From positions 2,497,562 through 2,561,561 of the forward strand of contig NZ_OY763421.1 of the NCBI RefSeq assembly GCF_963667555.1: DNA of 64,000 nt. The letters are read 5' to 3'. The notes below the pieces were generated by a model. That model worked only from the letters and a program-made list of their open reading frames with translations. It did not search any database and was not told the origin of the DNA. Each line of letters opens with the position of its first letter. The stretch's first letter is position 1. This document shows positions 53,275 to 62,220 of this stretch, piece after piece. This DNA comes from an uncultured Methanolobus sp. GTDB lineage: Archaea; Halobacteriota; Methanosarcinia; Methanosarcinales; Methanosarcinaceae. Made by a program: the position numbers and the translations under genes.

Positions 53275-54081
53275 TTACTTTTTTCTCTTTTTACTGAGCT
53301 CAATATCAACTTTGACCTTCTTTACCGCAAGGTCAGTAGAAAGTCCCCGAAGCATCCACCTGAGTGCTGAAGCCTGTTGAGTTGGATTTTTGGGAAACTC
53401 ATCTTTTGCTATGGACGAAGCTTTTGAACCGGCTTCCTTCTGTAAAGTCTCAAGTTTCTTTCTTGAGAATGAGTCAAAACCTCCAACCTTTAGCTGTGCA
53501 AAAGACTTGAAACCCGGAGATGAAGAAGTGTTAAGCTCATTTATCTGAAGTCTCAGTTTTGAGGATACGGAAGATGAGTTGACATCTGCAACGAACTTCC
53601 TGTTCTCGGGTTTAACAGAACTTTCCTTTGAAGTTTTAGATTCTGTTTTTGAATCCGATCTGGACACCTGGTTGCGTCTGCATTTGGGCAGTGCAAGCCT
53701 GTCAGCAATACTGTTCTGCTCCCTGGGAACCCATGTGAATTTGACCTTCAGATTGTGTTTTTTTATAATATCTGAAGTTTCATCCTTGATCTTTGCAAGG
53801 TTCTCGTTATTGACCTTCCATTTCCCTGACATCTGACTGATGACTAGTTTGCTGTCACCGTAAACCTGAAGAGGACCTTTTCCACCGAGTTTTAGGTAAT
53901 TTAATATTCCTTCTTTCAGGGCTGTGTACTCAGCAACATTGTTGGTATTGGGAGGTGAAGGATTCTTTTCCTTGCTTCCTTCTGTGGGTTTTCTCCCGTC
54001 GCTCCAGTTGATTATCCATCCAAATCCCATAATCCCTCCGGGATTGGGGTCGCATGAGCCGTCAAAGTTCAGTGTGTCCAT
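53275..54081 (-). CDS. rnhA: Ribonuclease HI with C-terminal extension
   Basis: This enzyme cuts the RNA strand of RNA-DNA hybrids. The 268-residue protein has the archaeal type 1 RNase H core in residues 1-135: LNFDGSCDPNPGGIMGFGWI (Asp7), NNVAEYTALKEGI (Glu), LQVYGDSKLVISQMSG (Asp) and REQNSIADRLA (Asp). About 130 further residues follow, a Ser/Lys-rich linker (SRSDSKTESKTSKESSVKPE) and a helical domain absent from normal RNase HI. Its role is unknown; nucleic-acid binding would be natural. It converges with the histidine kinase, and MITE copy 3 lies between their ends. Confidence 0.9.
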   Translation of the reverse strand: MDTLNFDGSCDPNPGGIMGFGWIINWSDGRKPTEGSKEKNPSPPNTNNVAEYTALKEGILNYLKLGGKGPLQVYGDSKLVISQMSGKWKVNNENLAKIKDETSDIIKKHNLKVKFTWVPREQNSIADRLALPKCRRNQVSRSDSKTESKTSKESSVKPENRKFVADVNSSSVSSKLRLQINELNTSSSPGFKSFAQLKVGGFDSFSRKKLETLQKEAGSKASSIAKDEFPKNPTQQASALRWMLRGLSTDLAVKKVKVDIELSKKRKK

Positions 54082-54203
54082 TTACTTTTAAAAGCAGGTC
54101 ATTGCTTTTGTATCTGCCGGGAAACTTGATCTAAAAAAGGAAAGGAAAAAAGAGAAAAGGAAAAGAAAGGAGAGAGGAAAGTAAAAAAAGAAGACAAGAA
54201 AGG

Positions 54204-54839
54204 TCATGCACTTTTTGTCTTGACAGATTTCTTGAAACTCAATGCATCCTTAGGACAGACATCAATGCATCTTCCACATTTGATACAATCCGGATTGTGG
54301 GTTATTTCCACGATATTCAGGTGCATCGGGCATACCTTTTCGCATTTGTGGCATTTGATGCACTTTTCCATATCAACCTGTAATGGATACTTGTTCACAC
54401 CTACTATACTCTGGAGTGTTCCCATTGGACAGAAAGTACACCATGTTCTTGGAGCTATTGTCACTCCCAGAATAACTGCAAGAGAAGATGTAGTCAGGCA
54501 CATTATTACAAGCACCATTCCTATCTGGTTCACAATTCCATGAGTATTCATGAGCCTGTAACCCATAAAGACTATCATAAGCATGAAAAGAGGGACTCTT
54601 ATCCAGTAGCTTTTGAGAAACTTAGGTATCTTTCTTTTTTCTGAGACTTTGCCTATCCAGAAATCCATGAAGCTTCCTCTGGGACAGAGATTTCCGCAGA
54701 ACCAGCGGCCTCTGAACGGTGCTATCAGAAAGATGGCGCCAAAGACCAGCAGCATGAAGTAACCTAATAATGGGAACCACAGACCTGCTATTGAAACAAT
54801 GATAACAAGCGGTCCCATATAAGGAGTTATTTTCAGCAT
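54204..54839 (-). CDS. Membrane iron-sulfur protein (NapH/NosR-like), short form
   Basis: The 211-residue protein has four to five membrane helices, then two ferredoxin motifs at the C-terminus: CIKCHKCEKVCPMHLNI and CIKCGRCIDVCPKDAL. The conserved WFCGNLCPRGSFMDFW and TWCTFCPMGTLQSI cysteine motifs lie between the helices. This is the NapH/NosR-type membrane electron carrier, smaller than the related protein at 41150. It probably passes electrons between a membrane donor and an unidentified enzyme. ATG 54839 is well placed. Confidence 0.85.
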   Translation of the reverse strand: MLKITPYMGPLVIIVSIAGLWFPLLGYFMLLVFGAIFLIAPFRGRWFCGNLCPRGSFMDFWIGKVSEKRKIPKFLKSYWIRVPLFMLMIVFMGYRLMNTHGIVNQIGMVLVIMCLTTSSLAVILGVTIAPRTWCTFCPMGTLQSIVGVNKYPLQVDMEKCIKCHKCEKVCPMHLNIVEITHNPDCIKCGRCIDVCPKDALSFKKSVKTKSA

Positions 54840-54983
54840 TATTTCACCATTATAAGAAGTTTGGACTTTTCTGGTTATTAACTTTTGTTTATACTTTGTA
54901 TTTTTGGAATTTGTGAATCAAAACACAAGGTATGATCTGATTATTATCCATTTATTGCGATGGCAGCAGGATGATTTCAACAA

Positions 54984-54997
54984 ATATATATATAAAT
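54984..54997 (+). promoter_or_regulatory. TATA box for the 55020 gene
   Basis: ATATATATATAAAT lies 25-35 nt before ATG 55020, so the message is leaderless or has a very short leader. Confidence 0.55.
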
Positions 54998-55019
54998 ACA
55001 AATCAACAATATAAAAGCC

Positions 55020-56696
55020 ATGGAGATTCTCATACCCGATATCGTTGACACAGCTCTCATAAGCGGTGTAATATCACTATTCCTTATTGCAGACATCCTG
55101 ATCAAAAATTACATGAAAATCAATCTGAGAGATGTTGGAGCTGATCTTGCTATCGGTTCAGTGGTTATCCAGTTTGGTTATATCTCCATTATACTTGTGA
55201 ACCAGCAGATGGACATCTTCTGGCTCAATGTTGTTCTTGCAATATGCTTCGGGCTCTTCTGGGCGGCCAGCCTCTGGCTTGCAAGCAAAAGAGATGCTCT
55301 GACAGACATGTTCTCCTACACCATTGGAACTTTTGTTCTGGCGGCATCCATCATGCATTTCCTTGGAACTTTCAAACCAATGGGAATGATAATGCTATTC
55401 GTATATTCGCTCATCCTCTCAGTTTTGGCTTTCCTCCTGGCTGATTACCTCAGAACCGAAGCTGTGAAAAAGACCTTTGAGGAACTGACCAAAGACCTGC
55501 AAATATACGATATGAATGAGAGTTACAGAAAACTGGAAGCAGGGAAAGAGAACATTGACCCGCTACAGCCTACTATTGACATCATTAGAGGAGCCGTCAG
55601 GAATGATGATGACTTTACTGCAAGCGTGGGAGTAAAAACAATCCCTGCATTATGTTCAAAAGTTCTCAGTTCCAGTGGAAAAAAGAACCTGATTATCAAA
55701 TACATCAATATACACCTGTATCAGCTTGCCATACTTGCAAGGGAAGAAAAGAACAGGTTCGTATTAATGGAAGTTATCGATACATTCGGTTCCATTGGAA
55801 AAGAATGTTCAGAAGCCGGCATGGAAAGTTTTAGTTTGCTGACCCTGGACAATATGACTGGTTTTTTCGAGCTGCACAGGGAAATAGAGTACTTCCCACC
55901 TATAGATAAACTTACACTCATCAAACGTTCAAAGGGATTTAAGGATATAGTTGACATTCTTACAAAAAAGGCAGTTGTTACCCCACTTCACAAACTTGCA
56001 ATTGCAACCGGCAATATCGGAGTTGTATCAGCTAAAAAGGACATGCTGGATTGTACTGAAAAATCGGTTATCCTGCTTAAGAAAATAGCACTTGATGCAG
56101 CAGTGAACAGGGATACTGCGACCCTGAGCAATATCCGGGAAGTCCTGCTTGAGCTTGCAAGAACAGTTGACAATAAAGACCAGAAGCATCTGAAGAAGCT
56201 CATTATCTACTCCTTAAGAGATATTGGAATTAAGACTGTTCAGGAATCTCCTGAAAGGGAAAGACATGACTGCCTCGATAAAGTTATCGAAGCACTTGAA
56301 GAGGTTGGGCAGATTTTTGGGAAAGAATCACTTCCTGATGTTACAGCTGCACTGAAAGATATAGGAGTTGTTGCCGCAAGGAAGCATTCCGATGAAAAGG
56401 TCTCAAGGATAATTCCTGTTATGGAACATTTCTGTACTGTTGCGGCATCAGATAATCAGGCAGATAACGTCTCACTTGCTGTCAATGCAATTGTTGAGGT
56501 ATGCGAGATTTCTATAAAGGAGCAGATGGTGGAATCTACTGCCAGTTCATCTAAGAGCCTTGCAAACCTTTCTAACATCGAATCAATCTCAGTTATTGTC
56601 AATGAAGCTATTTTTGAGATCGGAAAGTATCAGGAAATTGACAGGGAGATGTACGCTCTTTTTGATAAGACCTACCGCAAGTCAGGCGGAAGGTAG
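55020..56696 (+). CDS. Membrane protein with long helical-repeat cytoplasmic domain
   Basis: The protein of 558 residues has five hydrophobic helices in the first 145 residues (LISGVISLFLIADI, VVIQFGYISIILV, VVLAICFGLFWAASLWLA, YTIGTFVLAASIMHFLG, LFVYSLILSVLAFLLADYL). Then about 410 residues of amphipathic helical repeats follow, of ARM/HEAT type (e.g. LIIYSLRDIGIKTVQES, VTAALKDIGVVAARKHSDEK). No catalytic motif is seen and I do not recognise a family. The stop is amber (TAG); read-through would add about 10 residues. It sits 107 bp before ftr. Confidence 0.8.
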   Translation: MEILIPDIVDTALISGVISLFLIADILIKNYMKINLRDVGADLAIGSVVIQFGYISIILVNQQMDIFWLNVVLAICFGLFWAASLWLASKRDALTDMFSYTIGTFVLAASIMHFLGTFKPMGMIMLFVYSLILSVLAFLLADYLRTEAVKKTFEELTKDLQIYDMNESYRKLEAGKENIDPLQPTIDIIRGAVRNDDDFTASVGVKTIPALCSKVLSSSGKKNLIIKYINIHLYQLAILAREEKNRFVLMEVIDTFGSIGKECSEAGMESFSLLTLDNMTGFFELHREIEYFPPIDKLTLIKRSKGFKDIVDILTKKAVVTPLHKLAIATGNIGVVSAKKDMLDCTEKSVILLKKIALDAAVNRDTATLSNIREVLLELARTVDNKDQKHLKKLIIYSLRDIGIKTVQESPERERHDCLDKVIEALEEVGQIFGKESLPDVTAALKDIGVVAARKHSDEKVSRIIPVMEHFCTVAASDNQADNVSLAVNAIVEVCEISIKEQMVESTASSSKSLANLSNIESISVIVNEAIFEIGKYQEIDREMYALFDKTYRKSGGR

Positions 56697-56803
56697 TCTT
56701 CTTTTCGAAGAGTATATGTATTGTAATTGTCTTGTATTACTGCTATAGTTAGTGCAACATTTGATGTTGACTACTTAATTTTAACTTAAAACAAGGGATT
56801 ATT

Positions 56804-57697
56804 ATGGAAATCAATGGAGTAGAAATCGAAGATACTTTTGCAGAAGCGTTCCCGATCAAGATCTCAAGAGTACTTATCACCGCAGCAACAAAACGCTGGG
56901 CAGAGATAGCTGCACTTGAAGCAACAGGATTTGGTACATCTGTTATTATGTGTCCTGCAGAAGCAGGTATTGAAAAGTTCGTAGGCCCTGATGAGACTCC
57001 TGATGGAAGACCTGGTGTATACATCCAGATCTGCACCTTCGGATATGAAGCACTTGAGCACCAGTTACTTGAGCGCCTTGGCCAGTGTGTACTTACAGCT
57101 CCAACAACAGCTGTTTTCAACGGTATGCCAGAAGCTGAGAAGCAGTTCAATGTTGGTTTCAAATTGAAGTTCTTCGGTGACGGAATGGAATCCGAAACTC
57201 AGGTCGGCGGTCGCAAGATGTACAGCATCCCAATCATGGAGGGTGACTTCCTCGTAGAAGAGAACATCGGTGCTATTGCAGGTATTGCAGGCGGTAACTT
57301 CTTTATCTTCGGTGACAGCCAGATGACAGCACTCACAGCAGCAGAAGTTGCAGTAGACGCTATCAAGGACCTTGAAGGTACAATCACTCCATTCCCAGGC
57401 GGAATTGTTGCAAGTGGTTCAAAAGCAGGATTCAACAACTACAAGTTCATGAAGGCAACTGCAAACGAGAAGTTCTGCCCATCCATCAGGGACAAGGTCG
57501 AAGGAACCGAAATTCCAGAAGGTGTAAAGGCAGTTTACGAGCTTGTCATCAACGGTGTCGATGAGGATGCAATCCAGAAGGCAATGAAGGCAGGTATCGA
57601 AGCAGCTATCGCAGTTCCTGGTGTCTCAAAGATCACCGCAGGAAACTACGGCGGCAAACTCGGTAAGTACCAGTTCCACCTGAAAGACCTTTGCTAA
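56804..57697 (+). CDS. ftr: Formylmethanofuran:tetrahydromethanopterin formyltransferase
   Basis: Ftr transfers a formyl group from formylmethanofuran to H4MPT (or H4SPT). It is the second step of CO2 reduction and of oxidation of methyl groups to CO2 in methanogens. The 297-residue sequence is full length, with [78 protein letters not shown] and, near the end, [18 protein letters not shown]. Codon use is strongly biased, consistent with a highly expressed catabolic enzyme. It is the best marker of a methanogen here. Confidence 0.97.
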   Translation: MEINGVEIEDTFAEAFPIKISRVLITAATKRWAEIAALEATGFGTSVIMCPAEAGIEKFVGPDETPDGRPGVYIQICTFGYEALEHQLLERLGQCVLTAPTTAVFNGMPEAEKQFNVGFKLKFFGDGMESETQVGGRKMYSIPIMEGDFLVEENIGAIAGIAGGNFFIFGDSQMTALTAAEVAVDAIKDLEGTITPFPGGIVASGSKAGFNNYKFMKATANEKFCPSIRDKVEGTEIPEGVKAVYELVINGVDEDAIQKAMKAGIEAAIAVPGVSKITAGNYGGKLGKYQFHLKDLC

Positions 57698-57768
57698 AAA
57701 GGCTCTTTCATTTTTCATATTTTTTTGTTTTTATTCATATTCTAATTTACACATCTTTTCAGATTTCT

Positions 57769-57951
57769 TTATTCTTTATGTGATTTTTCAAGTATCTGTA
57801 CAACGACTAAAAGAGACATAAAAACTAATGTCATAAGAGCCAGTGTCGAACTGGGATTGTCTTTAATCACCTCTAGATAAAAATTAGTGGATGCAATTAT
57901 TAAGGCTATTATTCCAAAAAAACGAGAGACTTTTTTACTTAAATTATTCAT
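57769..57951 (-). CDS. Small two-helix membrane protein
   Basis: The 60-residue product starts at ATG 57951, with CAGGTGA six nt upstream (the longer frame to 57990 lacks such a site). It has two hydrophobic helices, FFGIIALIIASTNFYLEVI and LALMTLVFMSLLVVVQIL, and a positively charged N-terminus (NNLSKKVSR). No family recognised. It lies between the converging ftr gene and the second beta-helix gene. Confidence 0.6.
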   Translation of the reverse strand: MNNLSKKVSRFFGIIALIIASTNFYLEVIKDNPSSTLALMTLVFMSLLVVVQILEKSHKE

Positions 57952-58007
57952 ATATTTCACCTGTATTGTCTCCCATATCAAGACAAACACATAGCTCCAC
58001 TTTCTAA

Positions 58008-59636
58008 TTACAAAGCTTGGCTCCCATCAGAAGAACTTTGATTTATTTGCAATACATTCATACCTAATTCTTCTACTTTTGAATCTCCATAAACAGGATT
58101 TGGATAATCATAAAAGACTTCTGTATAAAGTTGTACAAGTACGTCCTGATTCTCTCTTTCCAGATCAAGACTTTGTCTGTAATGATATTCTTCCATATAT
58201 TCCAGAGTCAGAGGTTCTTGATACCTCAATTCATAATTGCCACTTGGTAAGCTTCTGGAACTAATGTGAATATCCGCGGACAGTATGTCTCCAAATCCAT
58301 TTGGATATGCATACTTATCATTGTAGATTAAGTCAAAGGAGAGATTTCCTCTGGTATGAGTTTCATTTATGGTTTCATTGTCCGTCCATTGCATATTTGT
58401 TATTTCCACATTTTCGGTCATTCCGGCTTCAAATGGGAAATACCATGCAAGAAGCAAAATAACTGATATTATGATCAATATAACCAAACCAAAAAGTCCC
58501 TTCTTCAACCAGGATAAACCGAAATAAAAAGCAGCTATAGTTAGTATTATCAAAGTGACAATTACAATAAAAATATCCTGTAATGGACTAAGTTTTATAT
58601 TCTCAGCACGATTGTCTGTAAATGAATTATCCTCAATGGTATTTTCATCATCTGGATAGAGATGGTAAATGGCATATTTTTCATTTGACCGGAACTTATT
58701 ATTTTTAATAATATTGTCATCAGTACTTTCGATTGTTATTCCATTCAGATTGCTGTAGAAAGAATTTTGCTCGAAAATGTTATTGGAACTCAAGGAAATT
58801 AAACGTATTCCAGAGTCCTTATTTTCTGAAAAATAATTATCTGTCACTGAATTTGAGTTTGAATGCCATACATTGAGACCATATTGCTTGTTCTCATTGA
58901 GATTGTTGCCAAAGACTGTGTTTTTATCAGATGATGTCAATGCCAGGCCGATATTATTGAGGACCAATCCATTCTCATTAATTGCGCAGAGTGATGATTT
59001 CCTGAGAGCTACTCCATACATCTGATTATTACTGATGTTATTGTCTTCAATAATTATCTGATCAGATTCATCCACATAAAGACCACGTTTGTTATTCTGA
59101 ACATTGTTATTTTCCAGAATATTCAGTGTTGAATCAAAAAGGTATATCCCATGTTCAGTATTTGAAAGAACAGTATTATTTTGAATCTCATTACCTGAAC
59201 AGGACACAATATAAAGACCATCCTTAGTATCAGAGACGATGTTGTCTCTTATAAAGGAATTTTTTGCATTCTCAATGGATATACCAACAACAGAAGGATT
59301 GGTACTATCTCCTTTAACTGTCAGGCTACTTATCCTTACGTTATCTGCTGTTATGCGGATTATTGGAGTAGATGAGTTGTTAGAAGTAATAACAACATCT
59401 CCAGAATCAATCGAAAAGGAACTTATGCTTAAAGGTTTGTTTACAGTGAGAGTTTCAGAATATGTTCCACTGTAAATGATTATGGAATCATTCTTTTGAG
59501 CATGATCTATGGCATCCTGTATAGAACTGAAAGAGTTATTTGTATTGCTGTTGTTGCCTACTGTAATTGTAGTTGCAGAGACACAACTAACAGTGAGGAA
59601 AAGAAAGAGCATAACTGCGATGATTTTGAAGTTCAC
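58008..59636 (-). CDS. NosD-type beta-helix exported protein
   Basis: The 542-residue protein begins with a signal peptide (MNFKIIAVMLFLFLTVSCVS). Residues ~25-330 are beta-helix (NosD/CASH) repeats: FSSIQDAIDHAQKNDSIIIY, then many N..(I/L)..N..L..N.. rungs. Two membrane helices follow near 350-400 (IFIVIVTLIILTIAAFYFGL and LVILIIISVILLLAWYF). The last 140 residues form an extracytoplasmic domain (NISHTRGNLSFDLIYND-like text, SRSLPSGNYELRYQEPLTLE). There is no PGF tail. Surface protein, function unknown. Confidence 0.87.
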   Translation of the reverse strand: MNFKIIAVMLFLFLTVSCVSATTITVGNNSNTNNSFSSIQDAIDHAQKNDSIIIYSGTYSETLTVNKPLSISSFSIDSGDVVITSNNSSTPIIRITADNVRISSLTVKGDSTNPSVVGISIENAKNSFIRDNIVSDTKDGLYIVSCSGNEIQNNTVLSNTEHGIYLFDSTLNILENNNVQNNKRGLYVDESDQIIIEDNNISNNQMYGVALRKSSLCAINENGLVLNNIGLALTSSDKNTVFGNNLNENKQYGLNVWHSNSNSVTDNYFSENKDSGIRLISLSSNNIFEQNSFYSNLNGITIESTDDNIIKNNKFRSNEKYAIYHLYPDDENTIEDNSFTDNRAENIKLSPLQDIFIVIVTLIILTIAAFYFGLSWLKKGLFGLVILIIISVILLLAWYFPFEAGMTENVEITNMQWTDNETINETHTRGNLSFDLIYNDKYAYPNGFGDILSADIHISSRSLPSGNYELRYQEPLTLEYMEEYHYRQSLDLERENQDVLVQLYTEVFYDYPNPVYGDSKVEELGMNVLQINQSSSDGSQAL

Positions 59637-59884
59637 GGTCTTTGTCCTTTAAACTCAGATAATAGCAAAATTCGATTAAACTTTGTACTAATTTTTTAGT
59701 AAACTATATATTTTTTATGGCCAATGCATCCAACCAATCTGTTTGCCAGTCCTGACTTTACCCTGCTGAAAACATTAGTTGGATTGTATGACCATAATCA
59801 ATAAATAAATTAGATGCAATTTTTAATTAATTTATGAACTAATTTTAGAATATAGTAAGTTTTGTAAAAATATGGAGTTATTAA

Positions 59885-60274
59885 ATGACAGCAAACCGAG
59901 GAAGATACCTGGCAATAATTGGTGGAGTTTTAGGTATCTTTGTAAGTTTAGGACTATACGGCTTAATTGAAGGAATAATACCTACCAATGGTATAGCTAT
60001 AGCCTTTGTTTATGCTGTGACACCAGTACTAGGGATATCTGACCCAAAAACAGTGTTGGCAATCTATACATTTTCAGCAACAGCACTTGCAGTTATTGGA
60101 ATCATAGCAGCTTACAGATTATCGCAAAATGTGCGTAATTCTGCACTAATTATAATTGCATCAGGCATTGCTGGATTCCTATTCATGGGGTTTTTATGGA
60201 TTCCAGCAGGATTTTTGCTTGTACTTGGCGGGATACTATTAATGAGAGATATGAACGTTGGTACCCCAGCTTAG
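59885..60274 (+). CDS. Small four-helix membrane protein
   Basis: The 129-residue protein has four hydrophobic helices (YLAIIGGVLGIFVSLGLYGL; VLAIYTFSATALAVIGIIAA; SALIIIASGIAGFLFMGFLW; AGFLLVLGGILLMRDM) with short loops. It resembles DUF4064-type membrane proteins, though not certainly. The ATG at 59885 has GGAG eleven nt upstream. It is followed closely by a second small membrane protein on the same strand. Confidence 0.7.
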   Translation: MTANRGRYLAIIGGVLGIFVSLGLYGLIEGIIPTNGIAIAFVYAVTPVLGISDPKTVLAIYTFSATALAVIGIIAAYRLSQNVRNSALIIIASGIAGFLFMGFLWIPAGFLLVLGGILLMRDMNVGTPA

Positions 60275-60305
60275 CATTATGCAAATTGAGAACAAGGGAT
60301 ATAAT

Positions 60306-60677
60306 ATGCCAATTGAGAAAAGAAAAATCGATGAAGATAAAGAAAATCCATATATTTCAATAGCAAAAGCACTTGGATTGTTGATTGTTGTATTTTTCCT
60401 GCTCTTTGCAGCCTTTTTTATGTGGAGTGGATATAACCACATGCATTCAAAAGAAATCGATGCCAGACTACTTGATACTGTTCCCGATGAGTTCGTCATA
60501 GTTACGGAAGAAGAACTAAATGAGTATCCAGAACTAAACGAGGCAATCAACACCCAAAGTAGCGTAAAAATAGACCCGGATGAATGGCTCAAAACATCTG
60601 AGTTCCTTGACGAAAAAGGTTCCTACGTGATCAAATTCAAGGACGAATACTACGAAATTGGATTTTTAACGGCATAA
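60306..60677 (+). CDS. Small membrane-anchored protein, unknown function
   Basis: From ATG 60306 (AAGGGATAT upstream) the product has 123 residues; longer frames start at 60258 or 60279. A charged N-terminus (PIEKRKIDEDKENPYISIAK) precedes one membrane helix (ALGLLIVVFFLLFAAFFMW), then an acidic outer domain (DTVPDEFVIVTEEELNEYPE, WLKTSEFLDEKGSYVIKFKD). No family recognised. A terminator-like hairpin lies about 70 nt after the stop. Confidence 0.65.
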   Translation: MPIEKRKIDEDKENPYISIAKALGLLIVVFFLLFAAFFMWSGYNHMHSKEIDARLLDTVPDEFVIVTEEELNEYPELNEAINTQSSVKIDPDEWLKTSEFLDEKGSYVIKFKDEYYEIGFLTA

Positions 60678-60744
60678 AATGAGTCAGATAGCGGAGAAGC
60701 ATTCGTATACGTTGCCATGACTATAGCATGAATTTCTAGGAAAA

Positions 60745-60773
60745 ACCATCCTTAAGATGGTCTTTATTTTTCT
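60745..60773 (+). terminator. Hairpin-T terminator, converging genes
   Basis: ACCATC, loop CTTAA, GATGGT, then CTTTATTTTTCT. It lies between the converging 60306 and 60854 genes. Confidence 0.65.
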
Positions 60774-60853
60774 AATTTTACGAGAACCTGACAGATGTTC
60801 TGTTATTTTAAGACAACATGAACTTCCGATACCGAAAAAGTAGAGAGATTTTG

Positions 60854-62065
60854 TTATGTCTTTCTACTCAACAAAACCCCAATTACAAGAATAAACAACA
60901 TCACTGCCATGAAACCTGCTGGTAACATTATTTTACTTGCATCTTCATCGGTTGTTAGTTCCAATAATTCATCAGGAATCTCCACTTCTACATCATCAAC
61001 AGCCATTGATGTATATGAAAAAAGAACCGGAACTTCCTTAACACCATGTTTTTGAGCTTCTTCATCAATGACACTGTAAATCTCAGCCATATAACTCTCA
61101 TTCACTTCAGAGCCGATGAGAAGATCAACTGTTAAATATCCTTTATAATACAAACCATATCCAATTACAGGGCCATCCGGGTATAAATATGGCATAATAT
61201 ATTCACTCCTCCCCTTCACAATCGGTTCGAGTGAACTCAGCCACTCTCTTTTTTCATCCTCTACAAAGAACTCACGCTCTCTTCCGTAAAGAAAACTCTC
61301 TGTCTCAGGGAGTTGGTTTTCCATACTTTCAAGGGCATGTCGAGCCCTGTTTCTTACATACTCATCGTCATCACCCAGTAGCCTGGTTAATGGCTCTATA
61401 ACATCCGGATTACTTGTACCTACAAGTGCTTCTGCTGCTCTTCCTTGAACCTTAGGGTCTTCATCATCCAATAATGGTATTAAATAATCTACAGCTGGTT
61501 CACCAATCATTCTCAGATGATAAGCTGCTTCAACCCTGAGGTCTGTATAAAGCAACTGAACCAACACAGGAACTGCAGGCTCTCCGATTGGCTCAAGAGC
61601 AGCAATAGAATGCCCTACCGAGTCACTATACTCTTTTCCCTCTATGAACTTAGAAAGAGGTTCAACTGCAGACTCACCAAAACTACCAAGAGCGATTTCA
61701 AGTGATTTCCCAAATTCCCTTTCTTCCTCTGTTTCTTCCCAATCCTGTTCTGAAAGAGAGAGAATCAATGGATCAATTGCTGTTTCATTACCTATTTTTC
61801 CAAGGACAAGAGCTGCATTCTCCCTGATATCGTAATTCTCATCATTCAGAGCCGAGATCAAAGGGTCAACTGCAGGATCCCCAATATCAACTAAAGTCTT
61901 AGCAGCATTTGATTTGATGGTAGTATTGGAACTACCAAGTTCCTGTATAAGTTGATCTATTGTCTCAGCAGATACAGTCTCATTACTTTGACTTTCAATG
62001 GCCTGTACTGATGAAATCATCAGTAACAATGCAAAAACAACAGTAACGAAGATTTTTGTTTTCAT
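60854..62065 (-). CDS. HEAT-repeat surface protein
   Basis: The protein of 403 residues begins with a signal peptide (MKTKIFVTVVFALLLMISSV) and ends with a membrane helix (IMLPAGFMAVMLFILVIGVLL) plus SRKT. Residues 40-260 are PBS-lyase-type HEAT repeats: AAKTLVDIGDPAVDPLISAL, AALVLGKIGNETAIDPLILS, AAYHLRMIGEPAVDYLIPLL, AAEALVGTSNPDVIEPLTRL. A second domain (~280-370) looks alpha/beta. Such repeats usually bind proteins. The anchored exported arrangement points to a cell-surface role. Confidence 0.85.
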   Translation of the reverse strand: MKTKIFVTVVFALLLMISSVQAIESQSNETVSAETIDQLIQELGSSNTTIKSNAAKTLVDIGDPAVDPLISALNDENYDIRENAALVLGKIGNETAIDPLILSLSEQDWEETEEEREFGKSLEIALGSFGESAVEPLSKFIEGKEYSDSVGHSIAALEPIGEPAVPVLVQLLYTDLRVEAAYHLRMIGEPAVDYLIPLLDDEDPKVQGRAAEALVGTSNPDVIEPLTRLLGDDDEYVRNRARHALESMENQLPETESFLYGREREFFVEDEKREWLSSLEPIVKGRSEYIMPYLYPDGPVIGYGLYYKGYLTVDLLIGSEVNESYMAEIYSVIDEEAQKHGVKEVPVLFSYTSMAVDDVEVEIPDELLELTTDEDASKIMLPAGFMAVMLFILVIGVLLSRKT

Positions 62066-62220
62066 AGTAACATCTTCTACAATATTAATTATTAAAACTA
62101 TAAATTTTTTATTTTTAGCTCCAATAAAATTATAGTTCTTCGATTAAACAAAGCTACATTGTATTCCTGTTCAAACAGCATTTAATATCAGTAACCATCT
62201 ACTATAATTTAGAAAAGATT

